DNA of 64,000 nucleotides from Homarus americanus (GCF_018991925.1 NW_024725489.1:7601065-7665064); one strand, 5' to 3'; shown: positions 1 through 13,121, counted from the first letter of the stretch. Notes: generated by a model from the sequence alone, not told the origin. Numbers and translations are program-made.

Positions 1-53
1 GTGTCCACCAGCGCCAGGTGTAATGGTATCAGCTGGTGCCCTGGGCGCTTGTA

Positions 54-59
54 TTTATT
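54..59 (-). terminator. Poly(A) signal AATAAA of metallothionein
   Basis: AATAAA on the minus strand, eight bases past the metallothionein TAG. This implies a very short 3' UTR. No other signal is visible before the window edge. Confidence 0.6.
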
Positions 60-67
60 GAGATGGA

Positions 68-609
68 CTACTTCATGGGACAGGGGCTGCACTTACAGTC
101 GGTCCCACAGCAACAGGCAGAAGACTTACACTGGCAGCTGGACCCACCTGTCGACAGGATAAAATATATTTTACTTCTTGCACAGTTAAAATTAAGCGAT
201 ATAGATCAAGGGATTTAAATAAAAATAAAATAAATTACCACCAATCTACTAGTTAAGTATAAAGAGGTTTGTAGGATATAACAAATAAGAATATGATAAC
301 TGAGTCTTAGAAATGAAAAGTGTAGTTACAGTTGCCATCTGAGCCCGAGCAGGACTTCTTGCTGGGACAAGAGGCACAGTTACAGTTGGTGCCGCAGCAA
401 CAGGCTCCGGACCCACACTTGCATGAGGCTGTGGATAACAACACACTTTACTCTCGCTTGTTGCACTAATTTGATTCGTTTTGATGTGACGCCAGGGAAT
501 AGGTAAGACGGGAGTGTTATTGGGTAAAGGAAAATAATAACTAAATCATCAAAATAAACCTGCGTGATCCAAAAATCAAAATATACTCACTTCCACATCC
601 ACAAGGCAT
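68..609 (-). CDS. MT: Metallothionein (copper-MT type), three exons
   Basis: Spliced gene encoding a 65-residue cysteine-rich metal-binding protein that would chelate copper or zinc/cadmium in the cytosol. Exon 1 is 609-591 (MPCGCG, donor GTGAGT), exon 2 is 428-330 (acceptor CCACAG, CKCGSG then a CCC cluster and CPSKKSC, donor GTAACT), and exon 3 is 147-68 (acceptor GACAG, ending CSPCPMK and TAG). Both introns are phase 1 and the joined length is exactly 66 codons. There are 20 Cys in CxC, CCC and CxxC spacing, with two beta-type domains. The start and end motifs are those of crab copper-MT. One cysteine expected after SCS is replaced (SCSGSD). No reading-frame damage is visible. Single-frame translation hides this gene because the exons are 19, 99 and 80 nt. 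Confidence 0.93.
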
Positions 610-643
610 GACGGTGGTGGTGACTGTTCTGCTGTTGATATCT

Positions 644-650
644 GGGTGCA
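644..650 (-). promoter_or_regulatory. Metal response element core (proximal)
   Basis: TGCACCC on the minus strand fits the MRE core TGCRCNC bound by MTF-1. It lies 35 bp upstream of the metallothionein ATG, probably just downstream of the transcription start. Confidence 0.45.
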
Positions 651-695
651 GTAAGAGAGATGATGAGTTTATGAGCATATCACAAAAGCGGAAAC

Positions 696-702
696 ATATA
701 TA
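696..702 (-). promoter_or_regulatory. TATA box of metallothionein
   Basis: Minus-strand TATATAT about 90 bp upstream of the ATG. It predicts a start near 670 and a 5' UTR of about 60 nt. Confidence 0.5.
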
Positions 703-759
703 GCGTCTCATCAAGGGTGTCGTGTGGAGAGAACAAAGTGATAGGCACGGGTGCGGGTC

Positions 760-766
760 GTGCGCA
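760..766 (-). promoter_or_regulatory. Metal response element core (distal)
   Basis: Minus-strand TGCGCAC matches TGCRCNC and sits about 60 bp upstream of the TATA box, the usual place for an MTF-1 site in metallothionein promoters. Confidence 0.5.
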
Positions 767-810
767 GCTGTTGGGGGTGGGGGGAAGGGGAGCATACGCA
801 CCAAGATCAC

Positions 811-1282
811 TTAATTATCTCCTCCCGACTGTATTTTTTTAATGAGGTTTCAGCATAATCTATTTTCTATTAAATTAAAGTTTTCCGTAAGGAAAATACA
901 TGTACTTAGGATTTGTTCAGATATCACACATACTAAGGTGGATAATTCATTTTAGTATAGAATTGACAACACAAGGAAAACTTCTCTGGTTAAGGAAAAT
1001 ATCATACTAACTGCCCATTTACCCATGATTGTGCCGTTATAATGATCATTGATCCCTATCTCAAGTGTTTGTCTGAACGTGTGATTTTTGCTCAGCTCTA
1101 CCATATCAATTGTGTGTATGATTATTGAGCCCTATGTCAAATATATGTACTGTATAAAGTGTATGTGTGAATATATGATTGTTAAAGTCTACATCCGTGT
1201 CTGTGAATGTATGATATTGTAGTGGATACTACGCTACAATATTTCAGCCAGACGCTGTATCAAGTAAGTATAAAAATACAGA
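811..1282. other. AT-rich spacer, no gene seen
   Basis: Upstream flank of the metallothionein gene. It holds loosely repeated phrases such as 'tgattattgagccctatgtcaa' variants between about 1040 and 1200. Similar degenerate phrases ('gttattgtgaatgttgaatctt') occur on the other side of the LINE insertion at 2420-2570. No open frame or motif is supported. Confidence 0.5.
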
Positions 1283-2413
1283 ATTCAATTTTCAATTTCA
1301 ATTGTTTATTCCTTGATAGAGGAAGCGGGATCCTGGTGCTGTCACTAGGTACCCCTGTACAATGACACCAGAAGCATCTGGCAAGTGTGACAAGTATATA
1401 CAGTATAAATATTATAAAGGGGCTTACTAAAGCGTAAGGAAGGAAGGATATTCCTTTAACACATAATCAATATTATTTACAAAATATCTGGCCAGTATGG
1501 GGAGGATCATCGTGTCTCCGTCAGGGGGTCGTGAAGTGGTGGTTCAGCAGGCGTCACGGAAGCTTTGTGTGTGGGGACATCTTAGTAGGTAGTGGATAAG
1601 GGTGCTGCTGTCGGGTCTTCTGCATAATGCACAAGAGTGTTGCTTAGGGGATGCGGGGATACCAATCTCCCAAGCAAAGTCATACCCAATGATGATACGT
1701 GCAGCAATCACGTCCCCTTTCCGAGACCCTTTCCCGTAGACGTACGAGAGGTCAGGAAGTTTACGGAGGACATCGTACCAGGTGGGCGGGGAGTCCAGGG
1801 GGATGGCTGCTTCCCGAGCTTCTCTCTGTTTGCGGCGAATTTGGGTCCTAAGCTGTAAAAGTGTTCGAGGAACAACGTAGTCAGGTGTGGCCTTGTTGCA
1901 GCCAGTCTTGGCAAGGCAATCTGCTGCCTCATTCCCCAAGATACCGACATGACTGGGTATCCATAGGAATGTCACAGGACGGCCTGCATCCTGAAGTGTG
2001 GATGTTAACCCTCGTATTCGGAGGATGAGGTCCTTATTTTCCCCTGATCCAAATGCGATCCCGTCGAGAGCAGACCTGGAATCGCAGCAGACAAGCAAGG
2101 GGCAGAAACCATCTGCTTCTTCCTCAGCGAGAAGGGCAGCAAGGAGGGCTATTAGTTCAGCCTGAGTGGAGGATGCCCCGTCAGAAACTCTGAGAGACAG
2201 TTTGATAGGCTCAGGGGCATCCGGACGGGAGATGTAGACACCAGCCCCGGCCCTACCTGTAGCGAGGTCAACAGAACCATCAGTGTAGAGGACGACCCTA
2301 CCTGGGGACCAGTGGGCGATCCTGGAGAGGTGGTATTTGCAGAGAATAACAGGGTTCACCTGGGATTTCGGGTAAATACAGAATTGCTGAGCCCTAATCA
2401 TGAGCGTATACAT
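1283..2413 (-). mobile_element. 5'-truncated LINE with RNase H domain (I/Jockey-type)
   Basis: The 289-codon open frame 2413-1544 is the C-terminal part of a non-LTR retrotransposon polyprotein. It carries a complete RNase HI catalytic set: YTDGS (D), QAELIAL (E), CDSRSA (D) and SHVGILGNEAAD (H/D). A Cys/His motif with CALC and HYLLRCPH follows. Upstream in frame is a TAG, so RT and endonuclease are missing. The 3' UTR contains a palindrome at 1333-1371 (outer arms CTGGTG/CACCAG, inner GTAC/GTAC). It ends in AATAAA and short TTGAAA-type repeats near 1290. Target-site duplication was not found. Confidence 0.85.
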
Positions 2414-4069
2414 GAATCTCGATTCCTAATCGTAATGTTATTGTGAATGTTTAATCTTAAGTTTACAGTACACTGTACTGTACGTGTTATAGTGAATGTT
2501 GAGTTGCAAGTATAATGTTCTTGTGAACGTTGACCCTTAAGTATAGGGTTATTGTGAATGTTGAATCTTAGGTGATAATGACAGGTACTATAAGATTAGC
2601 CGAAGAAAGTCATTATTTCCAATGAGTTCATTTGTTGATATGAAAACTTTGATCTAAAATTATTCGCAGTTGAAGATATGACCCAGTTGTTACCCCCAAG
2701 TTGATGATTTCTGCTGCGTTCAAAGGAAACTTCAATTTCAGCTCTCACACTAGTTGAGCGACGTGGTAACTTTTGCCTACACAGTATGCACAACATCTTA
2801 ACGTGTATGAATTACATGTTTGAAGGCAGTACTGTACTCTTTCTTGGTCTAATAATTATCTAATACAGAATGAAGTTGAACAATGGCAAAGAGGATAAGG
2901 GAACTACTTCATATTTTTCCCGCCTCTGCTAACGGCCGTGTAATATTTCAATGTGATTCTGATCTTTTAAAATGTTGTTTTTGCATAATGTACTATTACT
3001 GATATGTAATTTCTTAGTATGTCTTATTGTGGGCAAAAATAAGTATATATTAAATGCATCCTCCGAAAGCGTGAATTTGCTACCAGAGTTTATCAGTTAA
3101 TTCACGTATAATACTTCTGATAAACTTCCTACGTGTCTATGTTTGACATAATGAAGGTATGTATCTCTATAAATTTAGCTAAATGTCTTTCTCGTCAGAA
3201 ACGGTCTTTATGAAAAAAACTCATTTAGAAATACACCATTACTCATTACAAAATCTGACAGGTTTGCAACAGCCAAGCAGCTGTAACTCTTGAGGAGGGG
3301 ACGGGGCATCTCTTTTCAGCTGGGAAAAAACGCGCTAATTACCCCCGGAACTGTACCAAGACTCATAATTTGTCTCACTAAAGACATTAGGCTGAAGATC
3401 ACTCCTGATCCAACAAACAAGGTGATGAATCATCCCCATGCGACCCGCTGACCAAACAGAGGTGGATTAATTCCTCCAGTGCCTACCTCAAAATACTAGG
3501 TAATCATGACAAGCAAGAGACAGACAAGGCACAATGGCTATGCTTCATAAAAGGAATAACCGATCATATGACAGTTGGAATTAAAACATTACAGAACCTA
3601 GATAGTTAATTATGGATTCGGGAATAACCATGAATCCGTGACATTGTATAAAATCTAAACAAATTGAAGAAGGTCTATACAGTAAAATTTACATTTTGTT
3701 CACCTTTTACAATTTACACAAACCCTACGGTAAGTTACCTTTACCAGTATAGTTGAGTAGTTGACTCTTTTTTTCGCATCATGTAATTGCTTGAAAAATA
3801 TTCAAATTGTGTTAGTAAAGACACTGTAGGGTGACAATGTGGTGCTTTTTCGCATCGCACATAGCAACAACAGATAGTATACAAGTACTGTAAGCAGGAA
3901 TATACTCTATGTCGTAGATGGACATTATCACTCAGTAGCAGACAAGCCTAACTATGAGTCAAAGTCCCAGTTCCCCCTCCCAAGGTTTATCAAAATAACT
4001 TGTTGTGGTGATGTTCCTCGGCGATAGCGATATTATTATCAGGTGACCTTATTGATGTCTGACGCACAA
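2414..4069. other. Non-coding stretch, no gene seen
   Basis: AT-rich DNA. At 2420-2570 there are about four degenerate units resembling 'gttattgtgaatgttgaatctt'. From 2600 to 4069 no open frame of useful length, RNA gene or element end could be recognised. Confidence 0.5.
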
Positions 4070-6084
<2,015 letters not shown>

Positions 6085-6158
6085 ATATATATATATACAT
6101 ACATTATGTATATATATATATGTATATATGTATATATATGTATATATATGTATGTATA

Positions 6159-6234
<76 letters not shown>

Positions 6235-6291
6235 AATTATATATATATGCACATATATATAAGTGTATATATATATATAATTTATATATAA

Positions 6292-6356
<65 letters not shown>

Positions 6357-6364
6357 TATATGTG

Positions 6365-6416
<52 letters not shown>

Positions 6417-6430
6417 TTATTGTTATATAT

Positions 6431-6481
<51 letters not shown>

Positions 6482-6504
6482 TTATATATATAAATTATAT
6501 AATT

Positions 6505-6544
<40 letters not shown>

Positions 6545-6573
6545 AATTATATATATATACTTTATTTATATAT

Positions 6574-6667
<94 letters not shown>

Positions 6668-6672
6668 TATAT
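6085..6672. repeat. Long interrupted (TA)n microsatellite
   Basis: Nearly 600 bp of TA/TATATG/TAAATTA repeats. The apparent Tyr/Ile repeat peptides on both strands are artefacts of the repeat. Confidence 0.95.
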
Positions 6673-7190
6673 TGTTCCGACACTATAAACCCTTAAGGAA
6701 TCCTTAAAAAAACAATGCTAATATTCTTTGTTTTTAATCTTTGTAATGTTTCACTGAAACGCAAGAGGAGTAGCAATATAAAACTTGCGGTAACACTAAT
6801 AACAGTTGAGTCGCGAGATAGGTCTTACAAACTTCCAGCACAAGGCAAGTGACGCCACTTCTCCTCGTGGTGGAAATCCTTTGACTCTGTCGTCTCTGAA
6901 TTGCCCCTCGACAATCTTGTCTTTCTCCACCGCCCGTGAAATTCAGTCTCGAGTCGGTCGGAGAACCAGAAATGTGGCTGCAACGTGGGGTCAAAGACTT
7001 CAATTACTGGCAAAGGCTAGTTGAGTTCTGCCTCGGCTCCCTCAAGAAGAACTAAGGACGTCTGCAGTGTCATCTTGTGGTGAGAAGCGTTGAAGGAAGC
7101 GACCAAGTCACTGAGCGATGGTATCAAGGGCAACCTAACCTCCTCAACCTTAAGAGGATGTTTTGCTCCCACACTATGACGAGACTCCTC
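6673..7190. other. Unassigned low-copy stretch
   Basis: Contains overlapping open frames on both strands of 60-116 codons without recognisable motifs. The minus-strand frame ending at 7017 runs into the minisatellite to its right. No confident gene. Confidence 0.35.
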
Positions 7191-7310
7191 AATCCCGTAT
7201 GACGACTCTACCTCAGTCCCGTATGACGACTCTACCTCAGTCCCGTATGACGACTCTACCTCAGTCCCGTATGACGACTCTACCTCAGTCCCACATGACG
7301 ACTCTACCTG
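7190..7310. repeat. 24-bp minisatellite, about 5 units
   Basis: Tandem unit 'tatgacgactctacctcagt' plus 'cccg', repeated with few changes. On the minus strand the unit stays in frame and encodes the octapeptide ESSYGTEV repeatedly within the 7367-7017 frame (116 codons). No homology recognised. Confidence 0.9.
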
Positions 7311-7471
7311 TCTGTTTCTAATGGTTGGTTGTGAAGTATATCCTTGAAAACGCTTTTGAAAGTTCATGTTGATATCAGCTTGTAAAGTTTGACCTACTTG
7401 AATACACGTTTCGGGATGTGTACAGTGAAGTGTTTGGTTGGTCTTATTAGTTTCTGTTTAATACTAAAAGA

Positions 7472-8005
7472 TCACTCGAACTTGATGATGATTAAATTTA
7501 AATCCATAGGCAATATTTTATTATCAACCTCTGCCTGGCTCTCGGGGAATCCAAAAACTATTACATTGTTCCTGCGCTGGAAACGTTCCCGATGTTCCTC
7601 CTCTCCCCTAACAGTAGGTCCGTTAATTTTCATTTTTTCGACACACTTCTTCAGAGTCCCTAGCTGCTGCAGAACCTGTTTTGATCCTGCATTACTCTCC
7701 GCCACCTCCCGTGGCCCTGCTAATGCCTCAGCATAACTCCTCTTAGTAACCACCTCCATTCTATCGGCTACTTCCTCAGTCTAGCAAGGATCTCTTTCCC
7801 AACATTATTCTAGTTTGGCAACCAGCAAGGCTCCAGCTTCATCTATTCTCGTCCCTAGGGAATTAGTTCCCCTATGGCTTGCAATCGCCTGTTTCACCTT
7901 GACTATGCAGTCAGAGCAATACCAGCAACAGCCTTCATGCTTTACAGCAGCTTGCATCGTCCTAAATGTTGCAAGGGTCAGGCCTGTATCATCCATATCC
8001 GTCAC
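7472..8005 (-). pseudogene. LINE ORF1 remnant
   Basis: Two minus-strand fragments. At 8005-7805 there is a Cys-rich segment (CCWYCSDC) like the PHD/Zn module of CR1/L2-type ORF1 proteins. At 7759-7472 a charged stretch precedes RRNNVIVFGFPES, the block typical of LINE ORF1. The frames are broken between and beyond them. The product would be an RNA-binding chaperone of the retrotransposon, now non-functional. Confidence 0.6.
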
Positions 8006-8639
8006 CCCGCCCCCCCACAGTAGTCATATGTCATACCCATGGTTGTTGTTGTTGTAGGATGGGGGGGGGGGGGGCAGGGGTGCAGACTGTGTATAGATCT
8101 ACACCTATTTAAAAATATAGAAAAAGTAAAACAGTGCTTAGCTGCTCTCTGCTGGTTTTAACCTTCCCTGTTGCCTTTAGGGTTGTCTTCTGTTTTTTGT
8201 TTCTCTTCTTTTTTCTCAGTTCACTTCGGCGGTTTGTCAGTATTTATGTGCTATCTGTATGTACACTGCATTTTGCTATGAATAACAGATTTTATACACC
8301 CATTCACTCCTTTAGAAACACAGACAATTTTAAATAAAACTTTTTGGGGGCAGGTTGTTGATTTTATTTTATTTTCATTTTTATTTTATTTTAACTATTA
8401 TTTCCTTATACTTTCTTTTCCCGTTCTCATCAACGACTATATCTCTTTGTGCTATCACTGTGTACACTGTATCTCCCTGTGAATGGTGTATTGTAGACAC
8501 AGTGTAGGTCCATGAGAAAACGCAAACAAAATAAAATTTAAAGTCTCTGTGGCACCTATAACACGACTTGGTCTTTGCTGGCAGTGGTGCCTTAACAGCG
8601 TGCTTGCCAGTTTCTATTCACTTTAAGTTATTTACAACC
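8006..8639. other. Spacer with poly-G run, no gene seen
   Basis: A poly-G/C run at about 8057-8075, then T-rich non-coding DNA. The open frame at 8134-8337 is hydrophobic only because of poly-T/TTC and is not supported. Confidence 0.5.
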
Positions 8640-9260
8640 TCTTCTGCCGTCACTGATGACACTATGAACTGATTTAACTAAGGGCACAGTATTTTCACTT
8701 TTACTTTTATCCTCTTCACCACTGACAGGCTCGTTAGCCTCTTGGGCGATCAGTCGCGTCTCTGTTACTTTAACATTTCTTTTATCCTCTTAACTAAATG
8801 ATCGACTCGTTAGCCGCTTGGGCGATAGGTCACGTCTCTGTTACACACTGTTGGCAAGTACTAAGCATGCACCGGCTCCTTAATGTACCTGAACCTGCTC
8901 CAGTGTTGGTCAGGTTTGGTCTTGAAAAAGCTCACACTCGGTGCCGTCACGACACATTCTGGTAGACTGTTCCAAGAGTTCACAACTCACTCCGAAAAAG
9001 CTTGCCCTCAGTTTTCTGGACTTGCGGCTTCTTCAATCTTGAGCTGTGACACCTTGTGGGGCGAGCGTCCGCCAGTTCCAAGTAAGGACACTCGACTGAG
9101 TAGTGCCCCTTGAGATGCTTATATACCTCAGTTAGGTCTCCCCTTGCCCGTCTGTAGTATAAGCTAGGCAAGTTCAGGCACTCCAATCTCTCAGGGTAGC
9201 TGAGAATCCGAGGTGCAGGCACCAGTACTATACTCCCTGGTTGGCCTTTATCACAGCCGT
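8640..9260 (-). mobile_element. LINE 3' end (RT C-terminus plus 3' UTR)
   Basis: Minus-strand reading from about 9250 gives the C-terminal block of CR1/L2-type reverse transcriptases: RLECLNLPSLYYRRARGDL, then VVNSW, the SVVTAPSV equivalent and a basic end near 8900. The following 3' UTR contains a tandem duplication of about 76 bp (8706-8768 and 8781-8845, core 'ctcgttagcc.cttgggcgat'). A plus-strand relative is at 9480-9684 and 12950-13060. Confidence 0.65.
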
Positions 9261-9479
9261 GATCACAACTCCATAAAAAAATAAAATAAATGTTTTGTCC
9301 TATGGCAATGATTTTGTGGTTGCAGGCCTCCTGACCTGAGCTGTACCTCCAACTCAGTGGAGATTGATTTTTCAAAAATACAATCGCGTCTAGCATTAAA
9401 AATCCTACATCGATTTCCACTTTCACATCACTAAGCCGATCTTGATGCTCTTATGTAATCACTGTCCAATTTCTGCCGC

Positions 9480-9684
9480 TCAACGACGAAGGTCCGAATG
9501 CCGAACACGCTTTGTTACAGAGACGCAACACGACCCGACCTGCACGCCTACTCTCCCTGTAAAGTGAGTGTTCATACCTGGAACTAGCGGAGTAAGAGTT
9601 GTGAACTCCTGGAACAATCTGTCAAAGAGTGTTGTGACGGCACCGAGTGTGAGCTCATTCAAGACTGGACTTGATGAACAGTAC
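9480..9684 (+). mobile_element. LINE RT C-terminal fragment, left half of a split copy
   Basis: Plus-strand reading gives VRVVNSWNNLSKSVVTAPS followed by SSFKTGLDEQ, the conserved end of a CR1/L2-type RT. Its expected 3' UTR ('cacttgccaacagtgtgtaa') is found only at about 12990-13050. The env-type element between appears to have inserted into this LINE. Confidence 0.6.
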
Positions 9685-9891
9685 ATTGTGTTTATATAAT
9701 AATACCACCCCCTGTAACTTTCCACTGGCTCTGAGGTGACATGATCATATCACGTGATGGGCAGGTTCCTTGACGCGCGGCTTAGTTACTGTTAAAGTCA
9801 GCATTAAAAGGCCGGCAGCCTACAGCATTGTTACTCAACTCCTCGCGCCGAACGGACGTATTTAGCAGATCTATTTACATAGCCTCCGTCC
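9679..9891 (+). repeat. LTR-like direct repeat, left copy
   Basis: 213 bp, about 90% identical to 12602-12813. It contains the palindrome-rich 'gatcatatcacgtgatgggc' block and a TATA-like 'attaaaagg'. Similarity stops just before the env start codon at 9901. Confidence 0.75.
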
Positions 9892-10796
9892 ATTTACAGA
9901 ATGGCTTGGATCATCAGTGTGCTGCTCTTACTGCTATGTGGCACCGTTGTGTTGACCGACATGTCCACAGATGTCCTTAAGCCTAGTGCGCTTGTTGCGC
10001 CCCTTGGATGCGTTCTCATTGTTGATGACGTGGTGAACATAAAATATGAGTTGCACGGACTGCTCAAGCTTACCCGCCAGATGGAAACCATTGACGCTCA
10101 ACTACAGACATCTTTGACAGTCCTTGATGATCTCCGTTCAACTCCGAACATTTCGACAATGGTTTCACAAACTGTGGAACTTCAGCTGCTTCGTCTCAGA
10201 ACCCTTCCCAAGTTTCTCGTCGCTGTCGGAAACACGATTCCAGCGTCTCAGGATGATCTTGCAAAGAAAGTGCGTTCTCAAACACGAAGAAAGCGAGGAT
10301 TGTTTAATTTTGTGGGTCTTATTCAAAGTGCTCTCTTTGGCACAGCGACTGCCGATGATGTAGCTAAATTAGGAGACCGCAAGAACATTGTCGATCAAGC
10401 TGTGTCTAAACAAAATCGTGTTATTACTCAAACTTTTCATGTAATTAGTGCCTTGAAATCGAAAATTAATGCGATCATTTCGGAGTCTAACCACTTATCT
10501 AGGGTTGTGTATAAATTAATAAATTCAGTACCTACATTGGAGAAGCTCCTTTATTTCTCTGAGTATTTGCATGCTGCGAAAGATTCTGTTCAAGATATAA
10601 TTACTAATAAAAATAACTAAGCGCAAGCGTCGTGGATGCAGGGTTAGGACGAGTGCCTGCAAAGCTTGTGCCTGTGAAGACTCTTCTTGAAACATTAAAG
10701 ATAGCCAAGTTGACGTATCATTAAACTCCAATTTTCCCAGATCATGAGGTATAATACTATTACCATCTGTTGGAGTCAACTCTCACGCACAATACT

Positions 10797-11607
10797 ATCC
10801 TTAATAATAATAATAATAATAATAATTAACGGTTTATTGAAAGAGCTTGGCAGCCAGAAGGCTGAAAATATACAGTTACATATTTGGGGAATGGGTTTCG
10901 AATTACAAATAATATACAAGTAACATAAGTGATACAAATAAGATATATAATAACTAGATGGGGAAAAGCTCAAACTACAGTGCATTTCAACATAGTGACA
11001 GTGCAAGAAGTAGTATTTACTGGGAGTGAATACACTGGTTTATTACAAGTTATTGATAATTTTTACAATGGTTGGGACTGGGCTGTTCTTATAGCGATCA
11101 GTTCATGCACGTATGGGCTGGATGCGGTTGTGGTGTCGAACAGCAATTCTCGGGCTAGGGATCTCAGGTGGTAGTAGGAGCCGGTGTCCAGGATGGTGTA
11201 GAAGCTTCTTACCAAATTTGCAGATGAGGTCGTGGTGATGGTCAGTGAGAGTCGAAAGTGTCAGTGTGTTGAGCGCTTCTTGATATATGGAGTAGGAAGG
11301 GGAGAGAATAATCTTGCCTGCCCTCTTTTGCACTTTTTCTAGGTGTTTACGTTGTGTGGCATTTAGGGAGGAAGACCAGGTAGGGGAGGCATAGGTGAGC
11401 TTGGGAAGTATGAATGTTGTGTAAGCAATGAGGAGCTCGGGTGCAGGAACTCCGAGGGACTTGAGTCGGCGGAGGAGGTGGAGACGGAAACTGGAGGATT
11501 TGACAGCTTCACTGACGTGTGGTTTCCAATTTAGTTTGTTGTCTATAGTGACGCCGAGGAGCTTCGTGGAATCTACAACCTGGAGTGTGTTCGGACCTAA
11601 AGTAATG
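10797..11607 (-). mobile_element. LINE-N 3' fragment inside env
   Basis: Minus-strand RT C-terminal region (starting at ITLGPNTLQVVDSTKLLGVT and ending in VKIINNL) plus 3' UTR, conserved 3' hairpin and (TTA)n tail at 10800-10827. It is closely similar to the plus-strand copy at 50545-51286/60866-61110. The 5' truncation point at about 11607 abuts env sequence. The open frame spanning 11428-11847 on the opposite strand is a chimera of LINE antisense and env and is not a gene. Confidence 0.85.
10851..10864 (-). promoter_or_regulatory. LINE-N 3'-end stem-loop
   Basis: Minus strand CAGCC-TTCT-GGCTG, a 5-bp stem with a 4-nt loop, 22 nt before the TTA tail. Equivalent hairpins occur at 61050-61063 and 61908-61921. 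Such 3' stem-loops are RT recognition elements in LINEs like UnaL2. Confidence 0.6.
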
Positions 11608-12425
11608 CTAGAGCAGCATAAATTTAATGCATGGCATTTGGAACCTTTCCCTTGGTATGTTAATGACACACTGTATACTGTGGATAAACCGAAAGAACTT
11701 TTACATATAGATGAAGAATATACCTTGATAGCATTAGATGATCCTAGGGTATTACCATGGTGTAAATCGTCATATTTAAATTTACACGTATGTCCACTGT
11801 CCAGCCTATGTTTTTGCATTTATTCCTGCTGCACAAGGGATATGTGAATTGGCAGTCATAGAAACTAACGTACGCACAGCACTAACACAATGTCGTTATT
11901 CGCCAATTTCTAGGAAAACTGTGTTTCATGCGCATCTAGCATCTACATAATGTGTAGTATTTTTTCTTTCCTGATGAAACTAACGTCATTTTAAAATGCC
12001 ACGATGGTGGTAAGCACTTAGTTGTGAAAGGTTATTATAAGGCTCCGGATTACTGTAAAATAACTTGTAGTTCATTAAAAGCCTTGCCAACTCATCAGCA
12101 TTTGGCATTGAATTTAAATCTTACTTCAGATTTGATTCCCTTGTTTCAAGTACTGAACTTCACTATTGGTGAACTTAACATTGTCTCAGAGAAGTTGACA
12201 GTTATTTCTTACATGAAAGAGTCACAATTTGCTGATTTAAATGATCATCTGCCATTTTATTTTGCACGGGGATTTGCAATACTTAGTTTAACCATTCCCA
12301 TTATAGTGTTAGTTCTGTCAGTGATATTTCTGTTCTGCTATTATAATTCAGTATCTTCTAAGTTGAACATTGTACATGAGATACTAGCCCGTAAGACACT
12401 TCAGTCTAGGATCCCAGTACAGTAG

Positions 12426-12601
12426 TTGATGAAAACCCTACGGTTCCAGAGTCCTCAGCTTAGTGTCTACACATATGTTTGTAACATGGTTAGGTTTAAG
12501 TAGAGGATGTATTCTGCGAGATTAGATTATTCCTCGTGGAAGCTCGGAAGGTGGTGACCGAGCGATGTATGAGCCCTTTAGTCTTTATATAAATGTCAGG
12601 G
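12426..12601 (+). other. Region between env and right LTR-like repeat
   Basis: Non-coding. It includes a purine-rich stretch near 12537-12560 ('ggaagctcggaaggtggtga') that could be the polypurine tract, and 'tctttatataa' repeated on both sides of the repeat boundary. Confidence 0.4.
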
Positions 12602-12813
12602 CAGTACATTGTCTTTATATAATCATATCACCCCCTGTAACTTTCCACTGGCTATGAGGTAACATGATCATATCACGTGATGGGCAGGTAGTTTGAGGTG
12701 CGGCTTAGTTACTGATAAAGTCAGCATTAAAAGGCCGACAGCCTGTGCATTGTTACTCAACTCCTCACACTGAACGGACGTATTTAGCAGGTCTATTTAC
12801 ATAGCCTCCGTCC
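12602..12813 (+). repeat. LTR-like direct repeat, right copy
   Basis: Partner of 9679-9891. Beyond the shared part it continues about 140 bp to an AATAAA at about 12888, as expected if this is the complete 3' LTR and the left copy is joined directly to env. Confidence 0.7.
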
Positions 12814-12949
12814 TTCTCTTAACACTCATAGCTACAGTGATAAGTTACGGTGATCTATAATTGGAACTGTATCCTACATAGTTCCTCAATAAATGGATAA
12901 GCAACAATTGGATTTTGCTACTAAAACCCTATATAATATAAATGTTCCG

Positions 12950-13060
12950 GCCTCATTAACCTAGACAGAATCAGCAGTTAACAGGCCTAGAACACTTGCC
13001 AACAGTGTGTAATAGACGTGATCGACCGCCCAAGCAAAGAGGATAAAGTAAGGTGACAAA
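12950..13060 (+). mobile_element. LINE 3' UTR, right half of a split copy
   Basis: Sequence around 'cacttgccaacagtgtgtaa' and 'gaccgcccaagc' matches the 3' UTR of the minus-strand LINE at 8780-8860. It continues the fragment ending at 9684. Confidence 0.55.
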
Positions 13061-13121
13061 TCAAACCAACAAGGCATGATAATAGTTATGCTAAAGACTC
13101 AGTCTAACTGTGAAGAGTGAC

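Larger units (their letters stand above)
9901..12425 (+). pseudogene. env: Retroviral-type envelope fusion protein (F-like), broken
   Basis: Plus-strand remains of a class I-like fusion glycoprotein of the baculovirus-F/errantivirus env type. Residues 1-20 form a signal peptide. A furin-type site RRKR at residues 129-132 is followed directly by a Gly-Leu-Phe fusion-peptide-like stretch and a long helical region. The first open part ends at 10620, with similarity continuing out of frame to about 10790. A LINE then interrupts it (10797-11607). Coding resemblance resumes at about 11608-11850, with further breaks around 11850-12020. A last segment at 12024-12425 has a transmembrane helix and a short cytoplasmic tail. 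With the LINE and at least three other lesions it cannot encode a working glycoprotein. No gag or pol lies between the flanking repeats. Confidence 0.75.

Noticed and set aside
36..446. Open frames of about 60 codons on both strands over the metallothionein exons
   Set aside because: They are out-of-frame or antisense shadows of exons 2 and 3; the spliced minus-strand frame explains the sequence.
6106..6696. Tyr/Ile-repeat open frames
   Set aside because: Produced by the TA microsatellite on both strands.
11428..11847. 139-codon plus-strand frame
   Set aside because: Chimera of antisense LINE and env sequence across an insertion junction.
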